The notes below the pieces were generated by a model. The model saw only the letters and a program-made list of their open reading frames with translations, was not told where the DNA came from and ran no database searches. Below are positions 33,160-40,921 of a DNA stretch of 50,947 nucleotides, one piece after another (within the stretch, counting starts at the first letter, position 1; each line of letters starts with the position of its first letter). The position numbers and the translations under genes were made by a program. The stretch is taken from assembly GCA_028824685.1 (NCBI GenBank), contig JAPPCZ010000089.1, positions 1-50,947 on the forward strand, written 5' to 3'. The stretch comes from Candidatus Poribacteria bacterium. GTDB taxonomy: Bacteria; Poribacteria; WGA-4E; WGA-3G.

Positions 33160-35127
33160 ATGCCTCGCCGCCCTAAAATCCGATTCTCTGCTATCCTTGT
33201 CGGACTGTTTTTAGTAGGGGCAATGTGTGCAATCACTCCCTACAATAACTATTTTTTAGAGAATTCAAGGATTGCGGGTAATCACCTACCTGTCGGTTCA
33301 ATCTTTGGACTGCTCCTGCTTGTTTTCGTTGTCAATCTTCCGCTACGTTTTTTAACACGTAGCACCCGCTTTTCATTTTCCGCCCTTGAATTAACAGTCA
33401 TCTGGATGATGCTGATTGTCGCTGTTGGTATCCCATCAATGGGACTGCTGCAGTTTCTGATACCTTGCCTCGTCGCGCTGCGTTATTTCACAACTCCTGA
33501 AAACGATTGGGCAGAGACACTCCAACCACACATCCCAGAATGGTTAATAGTCACGGATACACAAGCCGTAACGGATTTCTATGAAGGACTTTCACCGGGC
33601 GGTAGTGTGCCGTGGGCACCTTGGATCAAGCCGCTCCTTATCTGGGGACTTTTTGTCTTCGTTTTCTATTTTACAACGATCTGCCTCGCAACAATCCTTC
33701 GTAAACAGTGGATAGAACGCGAACGGTTCTCATTTCCATTAGTCCAGATTCCGGTTCAACTGGCATCGCAACCTGAACAAGGAAGACTCCTCAACGCTTT
33801 TTTCAAAAATAAATTGTTGTGGGTAGGCATGGCGTTGCCCGTGCTGATACATTTCCTCAACGGATTGCACGCACATTTTCCAAACGTTCCTCAAATCCCA
33901 CTGATTTATAATATCCACCGCGCTTTTACTGAAAAGCCGTGGCATACACTCGGCATGTGGCCCGCGATGAACATCGCTATCTATTTTTCAGTTATCGGCG
34001 TGGCTGCGTTGCTAACGCTTGAAGTTTCCTTTAGTCTGTGGTTTTTCTTTCTGTTTTTCAAACTACAATACATTATTATGAATGCAACGGGTTTCGGAAT
34101 TGGTCCGTGGTTGAGTTGTAGCCGTCAAGTAATGGGCGGTTATCTTATCTTTGTGCCTGCTGTTTTCTGGGGTGGACGGGAACATATCGCATCGATTTTC
34201 AGGAAAACATTTGGGTTGCGTAGCAAACAAACAAATATAGCGGGAGAGAGACGTTTGATAGACGATTCTGATGAACCGTTGTCGTATCGCTTGGCACTGC
34301 TCGGATTTCTACTCGGTTTTGTTACCCTTGTTGCATTCTTTGTAATTGCTGGCATAACCACTTGGGTGGCGATTATCACGTTGCTCTCAATTTTTGTTAC
34401 CTCTGTTGTGTTATCATGGATGGTGGTAAACGGTGGGCTACTGCTTGTGCAAGCTCCTTTCTTTCCATCAGATTACATCAATTTCACGCTCGGGACGGGG
34501 GTAATGGGGCAGAAAAGTTTGGCTGTTCTCAGTTTTCAGCGTACTTTCCTGCGGGATTGGGGAGAATTCATGATGCCGAACTTCTTGCACAGTTTTAAGG
34601 CTGCCGATGAAGTTCAACTTGCCCGCCGCCGAATCGTTCCAATACTCGGTGTCTCAATCATTGTTGCTATCCTCGTTTCCGTTTATGCATGGTTGACACT
34701 TGTCTATGACAAAGGCGCGTTGTTTTTACAAGGCGGGTCCTTTGTCGGTGCTCCGCGTGGCTATTTCAACAAGATGAACAGACTCATCCAATTTCCTTCT
34801 GAAACAAATTGGCTTGAAGTCTACAGTATGATTGCGGGTGCCGGTTTTACTGGCTTTATGCTCTGGATGCGTCAAAGTTTTGTCTGGTGGTCACTGCATC
34901 CCATCGGATATCTTTTAGGTGCTACTTATCCAGCGTTTCATCTCTGGTCTTCTATTTTCATAGGATGGATGATAAAATACATTACGCTTAAGTTTGGCGG
35001 TCCAATGACCTATCGGAGGATTCGTCCTGTCGCTTTCGGCTTAATTTTTGGTGAATATGTGATGGTGGGAATCTGGATGGTGGTTGGATTTTTCAGTGGG
35101 ATAGGTTACCATGCTTTACCCCGTTAA
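33160..35127 (+). CDS. DUF6785/DUF6784-type polytopic membrane protein
   Basis: A 655-residue inner-membrane protein with about 12-14 hydrophobic helices, beginning FSAILVGLFLVGAMCAITPYNNYF. Its layout, including ELTVIWMMLIVAVGIPSMGL, RERFSFPLVQIP-like and FNKMNRL segments, matches the DUF6785/DUF6784 proteins common in Planctomycetes and Poribacteria. These resemble oligopeptide-type transporters, but no substrate has been shown. No clear Shine-Dalgarno. It lies between the sulfatase and the rhamnonate-dehydratase-like gene, so transport of a sugar acid or sulfated sugar is a fair guess only. Confidence 0.75.
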   Translation: MPRRPKIRFSAILVGLFLVGAMCAITPYNNYFLENSRIAGNHLPVGSIFGLLLLVFVVNLPLRFLTRSTRFSFSALELTVIWMMLIVAVGIPSMGLLQFLIPCLVALRYFTTPENDWAETLQPHIPEWLIVTDTQAVTDFYEGLSPGGSVPWAPWIKPLLIWGLFVFVFYFTTICLATILRKQWIERERFSFPLVQIPVQLASQPEQGRLLNAFFKNKLLWVGMALPVLIHFLNGLHAHFPNVPQIPLIYNIHRAFTEKPWHTLGMWPAMNIAIYFSVIGVAALLTLEVSFSLWFFFLFFKLQYIIMNATGFGIGPWLSCSRQVMGGYLIFVPAVFWGGREHIASIFRKTFGLRSKQTNIAGERRLIDDSDEPLSYRLALLGFLLGFVTLVAFFVIAGITTWVAIITLLSIFVTSVVLSWMVVNGGLLLVQAPFFPSDYINFTLGTGVMGQKSLAVLSFQRTFLRDWGEFMMPNFLHSFKAADEVQLARRRIVPILGVSIIVAILVSVYAWLTLVYDKGALFLQGGSFVGAPRGYFNKMNRLIQFPSETNWLEVYSMIAGAGFTGFMLWMRQSFVWWSLHPIGYLLGATYPAFHLWSSIFIGWMIKYITLKFGGPMTYRRIRPVAFGLIFGEYVMVGIWMVVGFFSGIGYHALPR

Positions 35128-35149
35128 CAGATTTTACTATTACCATCTT

Positions 35150-35175
35150 GTAGGAGGGCTTTGTAAGCCCGATTT
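35150..35175. repeat. Short REP motif (GGGCTTTGTAAGCCC)
   Basis: A palindromic GTAGGAGGGCTTTGTAAGCC motif, related to 37709-37734, just before the enolase-superfamily gene. Confidence 0.55.
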
Positions 35176-35195
35176 CATTACATAGGAATCGTATT

Positions 35196-36398
35196 ATGCA
35201 AACCAGCGAAAACATCCTCTCTACGCAATGGAAAACACGCGCCAAAACTCGCCATGCTGTCGCAGGCATACGCACATGGCATGTCAATCTGAATCCACGC
35301 GCAATGCCAATGCTCGGTTTTGCCAAAGGTGATATGCCTGGGCAGACTACAACTAAAAATGTTCATGTTGATTGGCGTGGTCCTTTTGCAGCACAAGCAG
35401 GCGCGTTAATCGTAGAAATCACTACTGATAAAGGCTTGAAAGGGTATGGACTCGGTGGCGGTGGACTTGCGGGGGCAATGATTATTGATAAACATTTACA
35501 ACACTTTGTACTCGGACGCGACCCGCTTGATGTGGAAAACATTTGGGAACATTTGTATCACGTCACCTCAATTTATGGACGACGTGGACTTGTCATCTAC
35601 GCGTTAAGCGGGATAGAACTTGCCCTCGTTGACTTGTGTGGTAAGATATTGGACGCACCTGTCTATAGCCTTTTCACGGACACACCGCGCCAGATACCTG
35701 CCTATGCAACGGGTACCGATGTCGGTTATTATGCTGAAAATGGATTCACTGCATGCAAGATTCCCCTCAAAAACGGACTCGCGGAAGGTGAAGATGGCTT
35801 CGCACAAAACCTTGAGATGATACACACGGCACGTGATGCTATTAGTCCAGATGTGGAACTGATGACAGACATCTATCTCCGTTGGGATGTGGACTATACC
35901 CTCCGTTTTGCGGAGGCAACAGGTGATGTTAACCTCAAATGGATTGAGGAACCGATACCACTTGACGATTATGCGGGTATGGCGCAGTTAGTGAAAGAAA
36001 TTAACCCGACATGGATTGTTTCTGGTGAACACGAATTTACACGATACGGATTCCGTGAACTGTTGCGATGGAAGGCAGCAGATATGATTCAACCGGATGT
36101 GAGTTGGGCAGGTGGTTTTACAGAATGCCTCCGCATCGCACGAGAAGCAGCGGAACTTGACATTCCAACATGGCTCCATCAAGCAGGCACACCGTGGGGA
36201 TTGCATCTCACCGCGTGCTTACCGATGCCGTGCATGGCTGAGACGTTCGGTCCCTCGCGCAATGGTGTTGAAAATGAACTTTACCGCCGCTTGCGTCCTA
36301 CACCGCGCGAAGGTTTTTTCACGCTCAATGATGCGCCGGGTTTTGGTGTGGATATTGATGAAAAGTTGTTGGAGGCGTATACTGTTGATCGACTGTAA
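35196..36398 (+). CDS. Enolase-superfamily dehydratase, L-rhamnonate dehydratase-like
   Basis: A 400-residue mandelate racemase/muconate lactonising type enzyme. Lys188 lies in CKIPLKNG, metal ligands are Asp225 (MTDIYLRWD), Glu251 (KWIEEP) and Glu278 (SGEHE), then Asp301 (IQPDVSWAGG) and a His328 in WLHQAG. The combination of the KxP-type motif, the LKWIEE spacing and SGEHE fits the rhamnonate dehydratase branch (RhmD), which removes water from L-rhamnonate to give 2-keto-3-deoxy-L-rhamnonate. The exact acid sugar is unproven. It follows the membrane protein gene by 68 bp on the same strand. Confidence 0.82.
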   Translation: MQTSENILSTQWKTRAKTRHAVAGIRTWHVNLNPRAMPMLGFAKGDMPGQTTTKNVHVDWRGPFAAQAGALIVEITTDKGLKGYGLGGGGLAGAMIIDKHLQHFVLGRDPLDVENIWEHLYHVTSIYGRRGLVIYALSGIELALVDLCGKILDAPVYSLFTDTPRQIPAYATGTDVGYYAENGFTACKIPLKNGLAEGEDGFAQNLEMIHTARDAISPDVELMTDIYLRWDVDYTLRFAEATGDVNLKWIEEPIPLDDYAGMAQLVKEINPTWIVSGEHEFTRYGFRELLRWKAADMIQPDVSWAGGFTECLRIAREAAELDIPTWLHQAGTPWGLHLTACLPMPCMAETFGPSRNGVENELYRRLRPTPREGFFTLNDAPGFGVDIDEKLLEAYTVDRL

Positions 36399-36475
36399 AG
36401 CGAGACACTAAATTGACAGTGAAGATTAGTAAAAAAACGGCTGTGCAAAGTTTTGTTAATTATCAGAACCAGAAT

Positions 36476-36507
36476 TTACAGGATTACAGGATTACAGGAT
36501 TACAGGA
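36476..36507 (+). repeat. Tandem repeat, 4 x 8 bp
   Basis: Four perfect copies of TTACAGGA (36476-36507), ending 22 bp before the -35 box of the ferredoxin gene. Copy number may vary by slippage. Confidence 0.9.
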
Positions 36508-36529
36508 TTTTCAGAATTGTAATATCAAT

Positions 36530-36558
36530 TTGACATTTTCATCAAGTTATGTTAAAAT
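36530..36558 (+). promoter_or_regulatory. Near-consensus promoter of the ferredoxin-gmk-coaBC group
   Basis: TTGACA (36530-36535), a 17-bp spacer and TAAAAT (36553-36558), 26 bp before ATG 36585. Confidence 0.75.
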
Positions 36559-36584
36559 AAAAGAAATCTGGAGGTGTCGTTTCT

Positions 36585-37043
36585 ATGGCGTATTATATTA
36601 CTGACGAATGCATCGGCTGTATGGCATGTTTAACCAACTGCCCTGTGGACGCGATTACCGGCGACCGGAATATGCTGCACATCATTGACCCAAATGTCTG
36701 TATTGATTGTACAGCGTGTGGCATGGTGTGTCCGGTAGAAGCAATCCGAGACCAATTCGGTGAGGTATGCAAATTTATTCGTCGTCCAACACATAGACCT
36801 ATCGCTGTTATCTATGAAGAACTCTGCTCTGGGTGTGATTTCTGTGTCCATATCTGTCCGTGGGAATGTCTTGAACTCAAAGATCCCGAAACTGGCGAAC
36901 ATGCTGAAAGTTTCTTCGGTATTTGTGAATTAGTCAAACCGAAGGACTGCGTTGGCTGTAAGTTGTGCGAAGAGGTATGTATCAAGGATGCGATCCGCGT
37001 TGAATCCCCCGTGCTATTAGAACTCGCTGAAGCAGCAGATTAA
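36585..37043 (+). CDS. Four-cluster 4Fe-4S ferredoxin-type protein
   Basis: A 152-residue cytoplasmic electron carrier with four CxxCxxCxxxC(P) cluster sites: CIGCMACLTNCP, CIDCTACGMVCP, CSGCDFCVHICP and CVGCKLCEEVC. The first pair looks like a standard 2x[4Fe-4S] ferredoxin and the second like a duplicated one. Polyferredoxins of this size usually serve oxidoreductase complexes, but no partner subunit is adjacent, so its redox partner is unknown. GGAGGTG lies about 10 nt before the ATG, after a near-consensus promoter. gmk and coaBC follow closely on the same strand. Confidence 0.88.
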   Translation: MAYYITDECIGCMACLTNCPVDAITGDRNMLHIIDPNVCIDCTACGMVCPVEAIRDQFGEVCKFIRRPTHRPIAVIYEELCSGCDFCVHICPWECLELKDPETGEHAESFFGICELVKPKDCVGCKLCEEVCIKDAIRVESPVLLELAEAAD

Positions 37044-37061
37044 CTTTCATTCAATTCCGAA

Positions 37062-37724
37062 ATGGTTACCGCACCGTTTAAAAACTCTAATTTAGTCGTT
37101 GTCATTTCTGGTCCTTCCGGGTGTGGTAAAAGCACTGTTGCTACTGCGTTGTGCGAAGCGGATGACACATTACGGCTTTCTATTTCTGCTACAACACGCG
37201 CTGCACGTCCCCGTGAAGTTGACGGTGTTGATTACCATTTTTTGACATCCGCACAGTTTGAAGAACAGATTAAACAAAACGCATTCTTAGAATGGGCAAA
37301 TTATGGTGAGAACTTCTATGGAACACCTAAATCTGAAATAGAGGCAGCGCGTCAAGAAGGAAAAGATACAATTTTAGAAATTGAGGTGAACGGCGCACTA
37401 CAAGTCCGAGAACAGGACCTTTCCCCCGCAAGAAGCATCCTGATTTTTTTGATTCCAGCATCATTCACTATTCTGGAGAAACGTTTGCGCGGTAGGAAAA
37501 CCGAATCAGCGGCAGAACTCACAAACCGATTAGAAATTGCCAAAACCGAACTTAGTCAGATAACACATTACGATTATTGTGTTATCAATCCTGAAAAAGC
37601 AGTAGAGCAGGCGGTTTGCCAAATTCAAGCGATCATCTCGGCAGAAAGGTGCCGTATTACCCCTGAACAGGCAACAACTTTTTCCGAATCTTTTTTTAGT
37701 ATTCCCAATAGGCGGGATTTGTAG
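37062..37724 (+). CDS. gmk: Guanylate kinase
   Basis: A 220-residue nucleotide kinase making GDP from GMP and ATP. P-loop GPSGCGKST at 17-25, the SATTRAARPREVDGVDYHF GMP-binding segment, and EWANYGENFYGTPK follow in order. The C-terminus has a short extension: the last codons (Asn-Arg-Arg-Asp-Leu) and the stop lie inside a REP-like motif (37709-37734), so the repeat supplies the end of the protein. No rpoZ gene separates it from coaBC, unlike in many bacteria. No clear Shine-Dalgarno. It starts 19 bp after the ferredoxin. Confidence 0.95.
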   Translation: MVTAPFKNSNLVVVISGPSGCGKSTVATALCEADDTLRLSISATTRAARPREVDGVDYHFLTSAQFEEQIKQNAFLEWANYGENFYGTPKSEIEAARQEGKDTILEIEVNGALQVREQDLSPARSILIFLIPASFTILEKRLRGRKTESAAELTNRLEIAKTELSQITHYDYCVINPEKAVEQAVCQIQAIISAERCRITPEQATTFSESFFSIPNRRDL

Positions 37725-37734
37725 TCCCGATTTT
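37709..37734. repeat. Short REP motif overlapping gmk stop
   Basis: TAGGCGGGATTTGTAGTCCC plus a few bases. The GGGATTTGTAGTCCC hairpin contains the gmk TAG stop and ends just before the coaBC ATG. Related to 35150-35175. Confidence 0.6.
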
Positions 37735-37736
37735 CC

Positions 37737-38936
37737 ATGGAACTCAAAGACCGAACCATCCTTTTAGGCATTACCGGCGGAATTGCCATCCATAAATCGC
37801 TTGATTATGCGAGTCAATTGGTTAAATGGGGTGTTTCTGTTCACGTCATAATGACAAAAAACGCCACCCGTTTGATAAACCCGTTACAATTTCAGGTGCT
37901 ATCACGGAATCCCGTGCTACTTGACTTGTTTGAAACAGGTGAAGATTGGAAACCGCCACATATTGATTTGGCTGACCGTGCTGACCTACTTACCATTGTC
38001 CCCGCAACCGCTAACATACTTGGGAAGATGGCAAACGGCATCGCTGACGATGCGCTTTCTACTGTCGCTGTCTCCGTCCATTGTCCCATTCTCGTTGCCC
38101 CTGCGATGAATGGACACATGTATCAAAACCCGTTTGTCCAACAGAATATAGACACACTCAGTAAGCATGGTGTCCAATTTGTAGAACCGGCGAGCGGCGA
38201 TCTTGCGTGTGGCTACGAAGGCATTGGTCGCTTGAATGAGGTGGATGTAATTCTTGAACGCACGAAATCAATTCTAAACCTCCAACAAGATTTGCATGGG
38301 AAGCGAATCCTTGTTACAGCAGGGGCGACTCGCGAATATATCGACCCAGTTCGGTTTATAACAAACAGATCAAGCGGAAAGATGGGCTATGCACTTGCAG
38401 AAGCAGCATCGTGCCGAGGGGCAATTGTCCAGTTGATTAGCGGACATGCAACAGTTTCACCGCCTCCAGGAATTGAAATCTGCAATGTCCAAACGACACA
38501 GGAAATGCACGAGGCAGTACTGCAAAATTTTGAGGAAACAGACATTGCCATTATGGCGGCTGCGCCTGCCGACTATCGTCCAGCGGAATGGACACCGCAC
38601 AAAATCAAGAAACATACTGACACATTAAACATCGCTTTACAGAAAAACCCAGATATTGCACAGACAATTGGTGAAAGTAAAAAGCATCAGTTAACCGTTT
38701 GTTTTGCTGCAGAAACGAATGATGTCCTTGAAAACGCGAAAGAGAAGTTAATCCGAAAAAACTGTGACCTCATTGTTGCAAATGACATTCTCGCTGAAGG
38801 TGCTGGATTCGCAGGCGATACAAATATTGTAACGCTGCTTGACAAAGCGGGTAATTGTGAACAACTCCCACTCCTTTCCAAGCAAGAAGTTGCAAATGTT
38901 ATTTTAGATCGGATCGTAAAGTTGATGGGAAAATAG
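37737..38936 (+). CDS. coaBC: Bifunctional phosphopantothenoylcysteine decarboxylase/synthase
   Basis: A 399-residue fusion for two steps of coenzyme A synthesis: joining cysteine to 4-phosphopantothenate (C-terminal CoaB) and decarboxylating the product (N-terminal CoaC). The N-half flavoprotein shows GITGGIAIHKS, the catalytic-type PPHIDLADRADL His, and APAMNGHMY. The CoaB half has VTAGATREYIDPVRFITNRSS then KIKKH with the nucleotide Lys, and FAAETND. Normal length. It starts 12 bp after the gmk stop, right after the REP hairpin. Confidence 0.96.
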   Translation: MELKDRTILLGITGGIAIHKSLDYASQLVKWGVSVHVIMTKNATRLINPLQFQVLSRNPVLLDLFETGEDWKPPHIDLADRADLLTIVPATANILGKMANGIADDALSTVAVSVHCPILVAPAMNGHMYQNPFVQQNIDTLSKHGVQFVEPASGDLACGYEGIGRLNEVDVILERTKSILNLQQDLHGKRILVTAGATREYIDPVRFITNRSSGKMGYALAEAASCRGAIVQLISGHATVSPPPGIEICNVQTTQEMHEAVLQNFEETDIAIMAAAPADYRPAEWTPHKIKKHTDTLNIALQKNPDIAQTIGESKKHQLTVCFAAETNDVLENAKEKLIRKNCDLIVANDILAEGAGFAGDTNIVTLLDKAGNCEQLPLLSKQEVANVILDRIVKLMGK

Positions 38937-38984
38937 GGCTGTTCCGAATGCAACCTCAGCTTCTGCTTGGTAAATTGCAAACAC

Positions 38985-39851
38985 ATGAATGAGAATAAGG
39001 CACATCATGAACGAATGACACTTCTGCAACAGGCGAAAGCATTTCTTAAGACGCACCGCACACGCCCTAAAAAACAGTTAGGGCAGCACTTCCTTATCAA
39101 TCCTGATGTTTTATCCATTATCATTGAAGCAGGCGGAGTCACAGATACAGATGTAGTCATAGAAATCGGTGCGGGGCTCGGATGCCTCACAGCAGCGTTG
39201 GCTGAACGTGCGAAATCCGTTATAGCCATTGAAGTTGACCCGCTATTGTATGCTGAATTAGAATCCCAATTTTCAACCGACACGGATATACAAATTGTCC
39301 ACGCCGATGTGCTTGAATTAGAGTTTTCATCGCTTTTTCCTCCAAATACTCATCCAAAGGTTATCGCGAATCTCCCGTACGGCATAACAACTCCAATCTT
39401 GTCGAAACTTCTGGAACACACAAATCAACTTAGCACTTGTGTCCTCATGATGCAACGTGAAGTTGCAGAACGGATTGTTGCCCCACCCGGTGGGAAGGAC
39501 TACGGTGCATTGACTATTGGTGTTTCCTACTACGCCGATCCTACATTAATTGGGATACTCCCACCACAAAACTTTTTTCCTGCCCCACAAGTAGATTCCG
39601 CCCTACTAAAATTAACAATGCGTGAGAAGCCACAAGTTGCGGTAAACGATGAAGATTATTTTTTTCGGGTTGTTCGGGAGGCGTTTAGGGGAAGGCGAAA
39701 AATGCTTAAAAATTCGTTACGCCGATTTGCATCTGCAGAAATACTAAATGAGGCGTTTGCTGAATTAAACATTGCCCCACAACGACGCGCTGAAACGTTA
39801 GATATTACCGAATTTGCTGCATTAGCAAACCTATTGCAAACCAACGTCTAA
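38985..39851 (+). CDS. rsmA: 16S rRNA (adenine1518/1519-N6)-dimethyltransferase
   Basis: A 288-residue KsgA/RsmA methyltransferase that dimethylates two adjacent adenines near the 3' end of 16S rRNA during 30S maturation. It has the QLGQHFLINPD opening, SAM motif EIGAGLGCLTAAL, NLPYGI (the usual motif is NLPYNI, with Gly replacing Asn here) and VDSALLKL. The start could be ATG 38985 or ATG 39015; a TAAATT box with similar downstream bases to the leaderless gene at 372 favours 38985. No strong Shine-Dalgarno. Its end overlaps the convergent lipoprotein gene by 21 bp. Confidence 0.93.
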   Translation: MNENKAHHERMTLLQQAKAFLKTHRTRPKKQLGQHFLINPDVLSIIIEAGGVTDTDVVIEIGAGLGCLTAALAERAKSVIAIEVDPLLYAELESQFSTDTDIQIVHADVLELEFSSLFPPNTHPKVIANLPYGITTPILSKLLEHTNQLSTCVLMMQREVAERIVAPPGGKDYGALTIGVSYYADPTLIGILPPQNFFPAPQVDSALLKLTMREKPQVAVNDEDYFFRVVREAFRGRRKMLKNSLRRFASAEILNEAFAELNIAPQRRAETLDITEFAALANLLQTNV

Positions 39852-40625
39852 AGCCAAAAGTTGCCAGTAGACAATCTTCCAATCAGTCCCTTCCCGTCGA
39901 AACTCAAAATTACAATTTGCCTCAAGATGTCTTAGATTTCCGTTTTCCGCATTTTCAGAGTCAACATCCAATAAGATTTGAATTGATGCTTTCCTTGCAT
40001 GGGTTATATCCATAACTCTGTCTTTAAACACAAATTGTAACCAAGAATATTTTTGGAAGATGTTTACGAAAGTTGGATCTACACCCTCAAAATTTGGTGG
40101 GATTACACCAGATAAGATACCAAAAGCCGTAACAGGATCATCAGACGCGACATAAGACTCAGAGAACCGCGCTTGGATATCCGGGAGGTTCTCAAAATCT
40201 AACGGCTCAATCAGTTCTGAAAAACTCTCGAAAAATGCATTCAATTCGTCTTCATGGTCTTTGAGAGGTGTCAATGCTGCATCAACTGTCAAACGCTCCT
40301 GATTCAGCGTGAAAGTGTAAGTGTATACTTGATAATCGGGATCATGAACAGTTAAGTTTTGTTCCTCAAAATAAGGTATTCCGTGAAACGCAAAAATACC
40401 GTCAACTTCAGTCTTGACCTCTAAACCAAATAACTTTACGACAGCGCCGGGAATCGGGTTGTTTGTATTTGCGTCAGTGACCTTTCCCGATACAGTGCCG
40501 TATAATATTGGTTTTGGTTGAGTTACTGGTTCTGGTGTTTCATCTTCCGCTTGCCCGCAACCCAAAAATACGGTGAATATAAGTAAAAGTAGGGATAAAC
40601 GATTTTTTGAAAGAAAAATTTGCAT
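39831..40625 (-). CDS. Lipoprotein with carboxypeptidase-regulatory-like domain
   Basis: A 264-residue lipoprotein, with lipobox ending FLGC (Cys23). Residues about 44-110 form a carboxypeptidase-regulatory-like beta-sandwich (GTVSGKVTDANTNNPIPGAV, then DGIFAFHGIPYFEE). The second half (about 130-264) is an unrecognised helical/beta domain with a WKIVYWQLL end, like a SnoaL/NTF2-type fold. It is probably surface or periplasmic; function unknown. Divergent from rpmB and convergent with rsmA (overlap 39831-39851). Confidence 0.75.
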   Translation of the reverse strand: MQIFLSKNRLSLLLLIFTVFLGCGQAEDETPEPVTQPKPILYGTVSGKVTDANTNNPIPGAVVKLFGLEVKTEVDGIFAFHGIPYFEEQNLTVHDPDYQVYTYTFTLNQERLTVDAALTPLKDHEDELNAFFESFSELIEPLDFENLPDIQARFSESYVASDDPVTAFGILSGVIPPNFEGVDPTFVNIFQKYSWLQFVFKDRVMDITHARKASIQILLDVDSENAENGNLRHLEANCNFEFRREGTDWKIVYWQLLALDVGLQ

Positions 40626-40704
40626 TTACCTACCCAAATGTGATATTCTATATAAGGGTAAATTTACAACGGAATTCAAATTTGAAAAAAAGGAGGCGTT
40701 AAAA

Positions 40705-40917
40705 TTGGCACGAATATGTACCCTCTGTGGGAAAAAACCGCGATCAGGCAATCAAATCAGTGCGTCATTCCGACACACAAAACGCCGCTGGCTTCCAAAC
40801 CTTCAACGGGTTCGCACTATGACTGAAGAAGGCCCGAGGCGCATCCGAGTCTGCACATCCTGTATTCGAAGCGGTAAAGTTACGAAAGTCATTTCACGCA
40901 TGTCGTCCGAGGTGTAA
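40705..40917 (+). CDS. rpmB: 50S ribosomal protein L28
   Basis: A 70-residue L28. It shows ARICTLCGKKPRSGNQISASF, then HTKRRWLPNLQRV and VCTSCIRSGKV. The cysteine pairs CTLC and CTSC make it a zinc-binding (C+) form. The start is TTG 40705, supported by AAGGAGG (40691-40697); the region upstream to about 40626 is noncoding. It ends 4 bp before the convergent relA end. Confidence 0.95.
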   Translation: MARICTLCGKKPRSGNQISASFRHTKRRWLPNLQRVRTMTEEGPRRIRVCTSCIRSGKVTKVISRMSSEV

Positions 40918-40921
40918 AACC

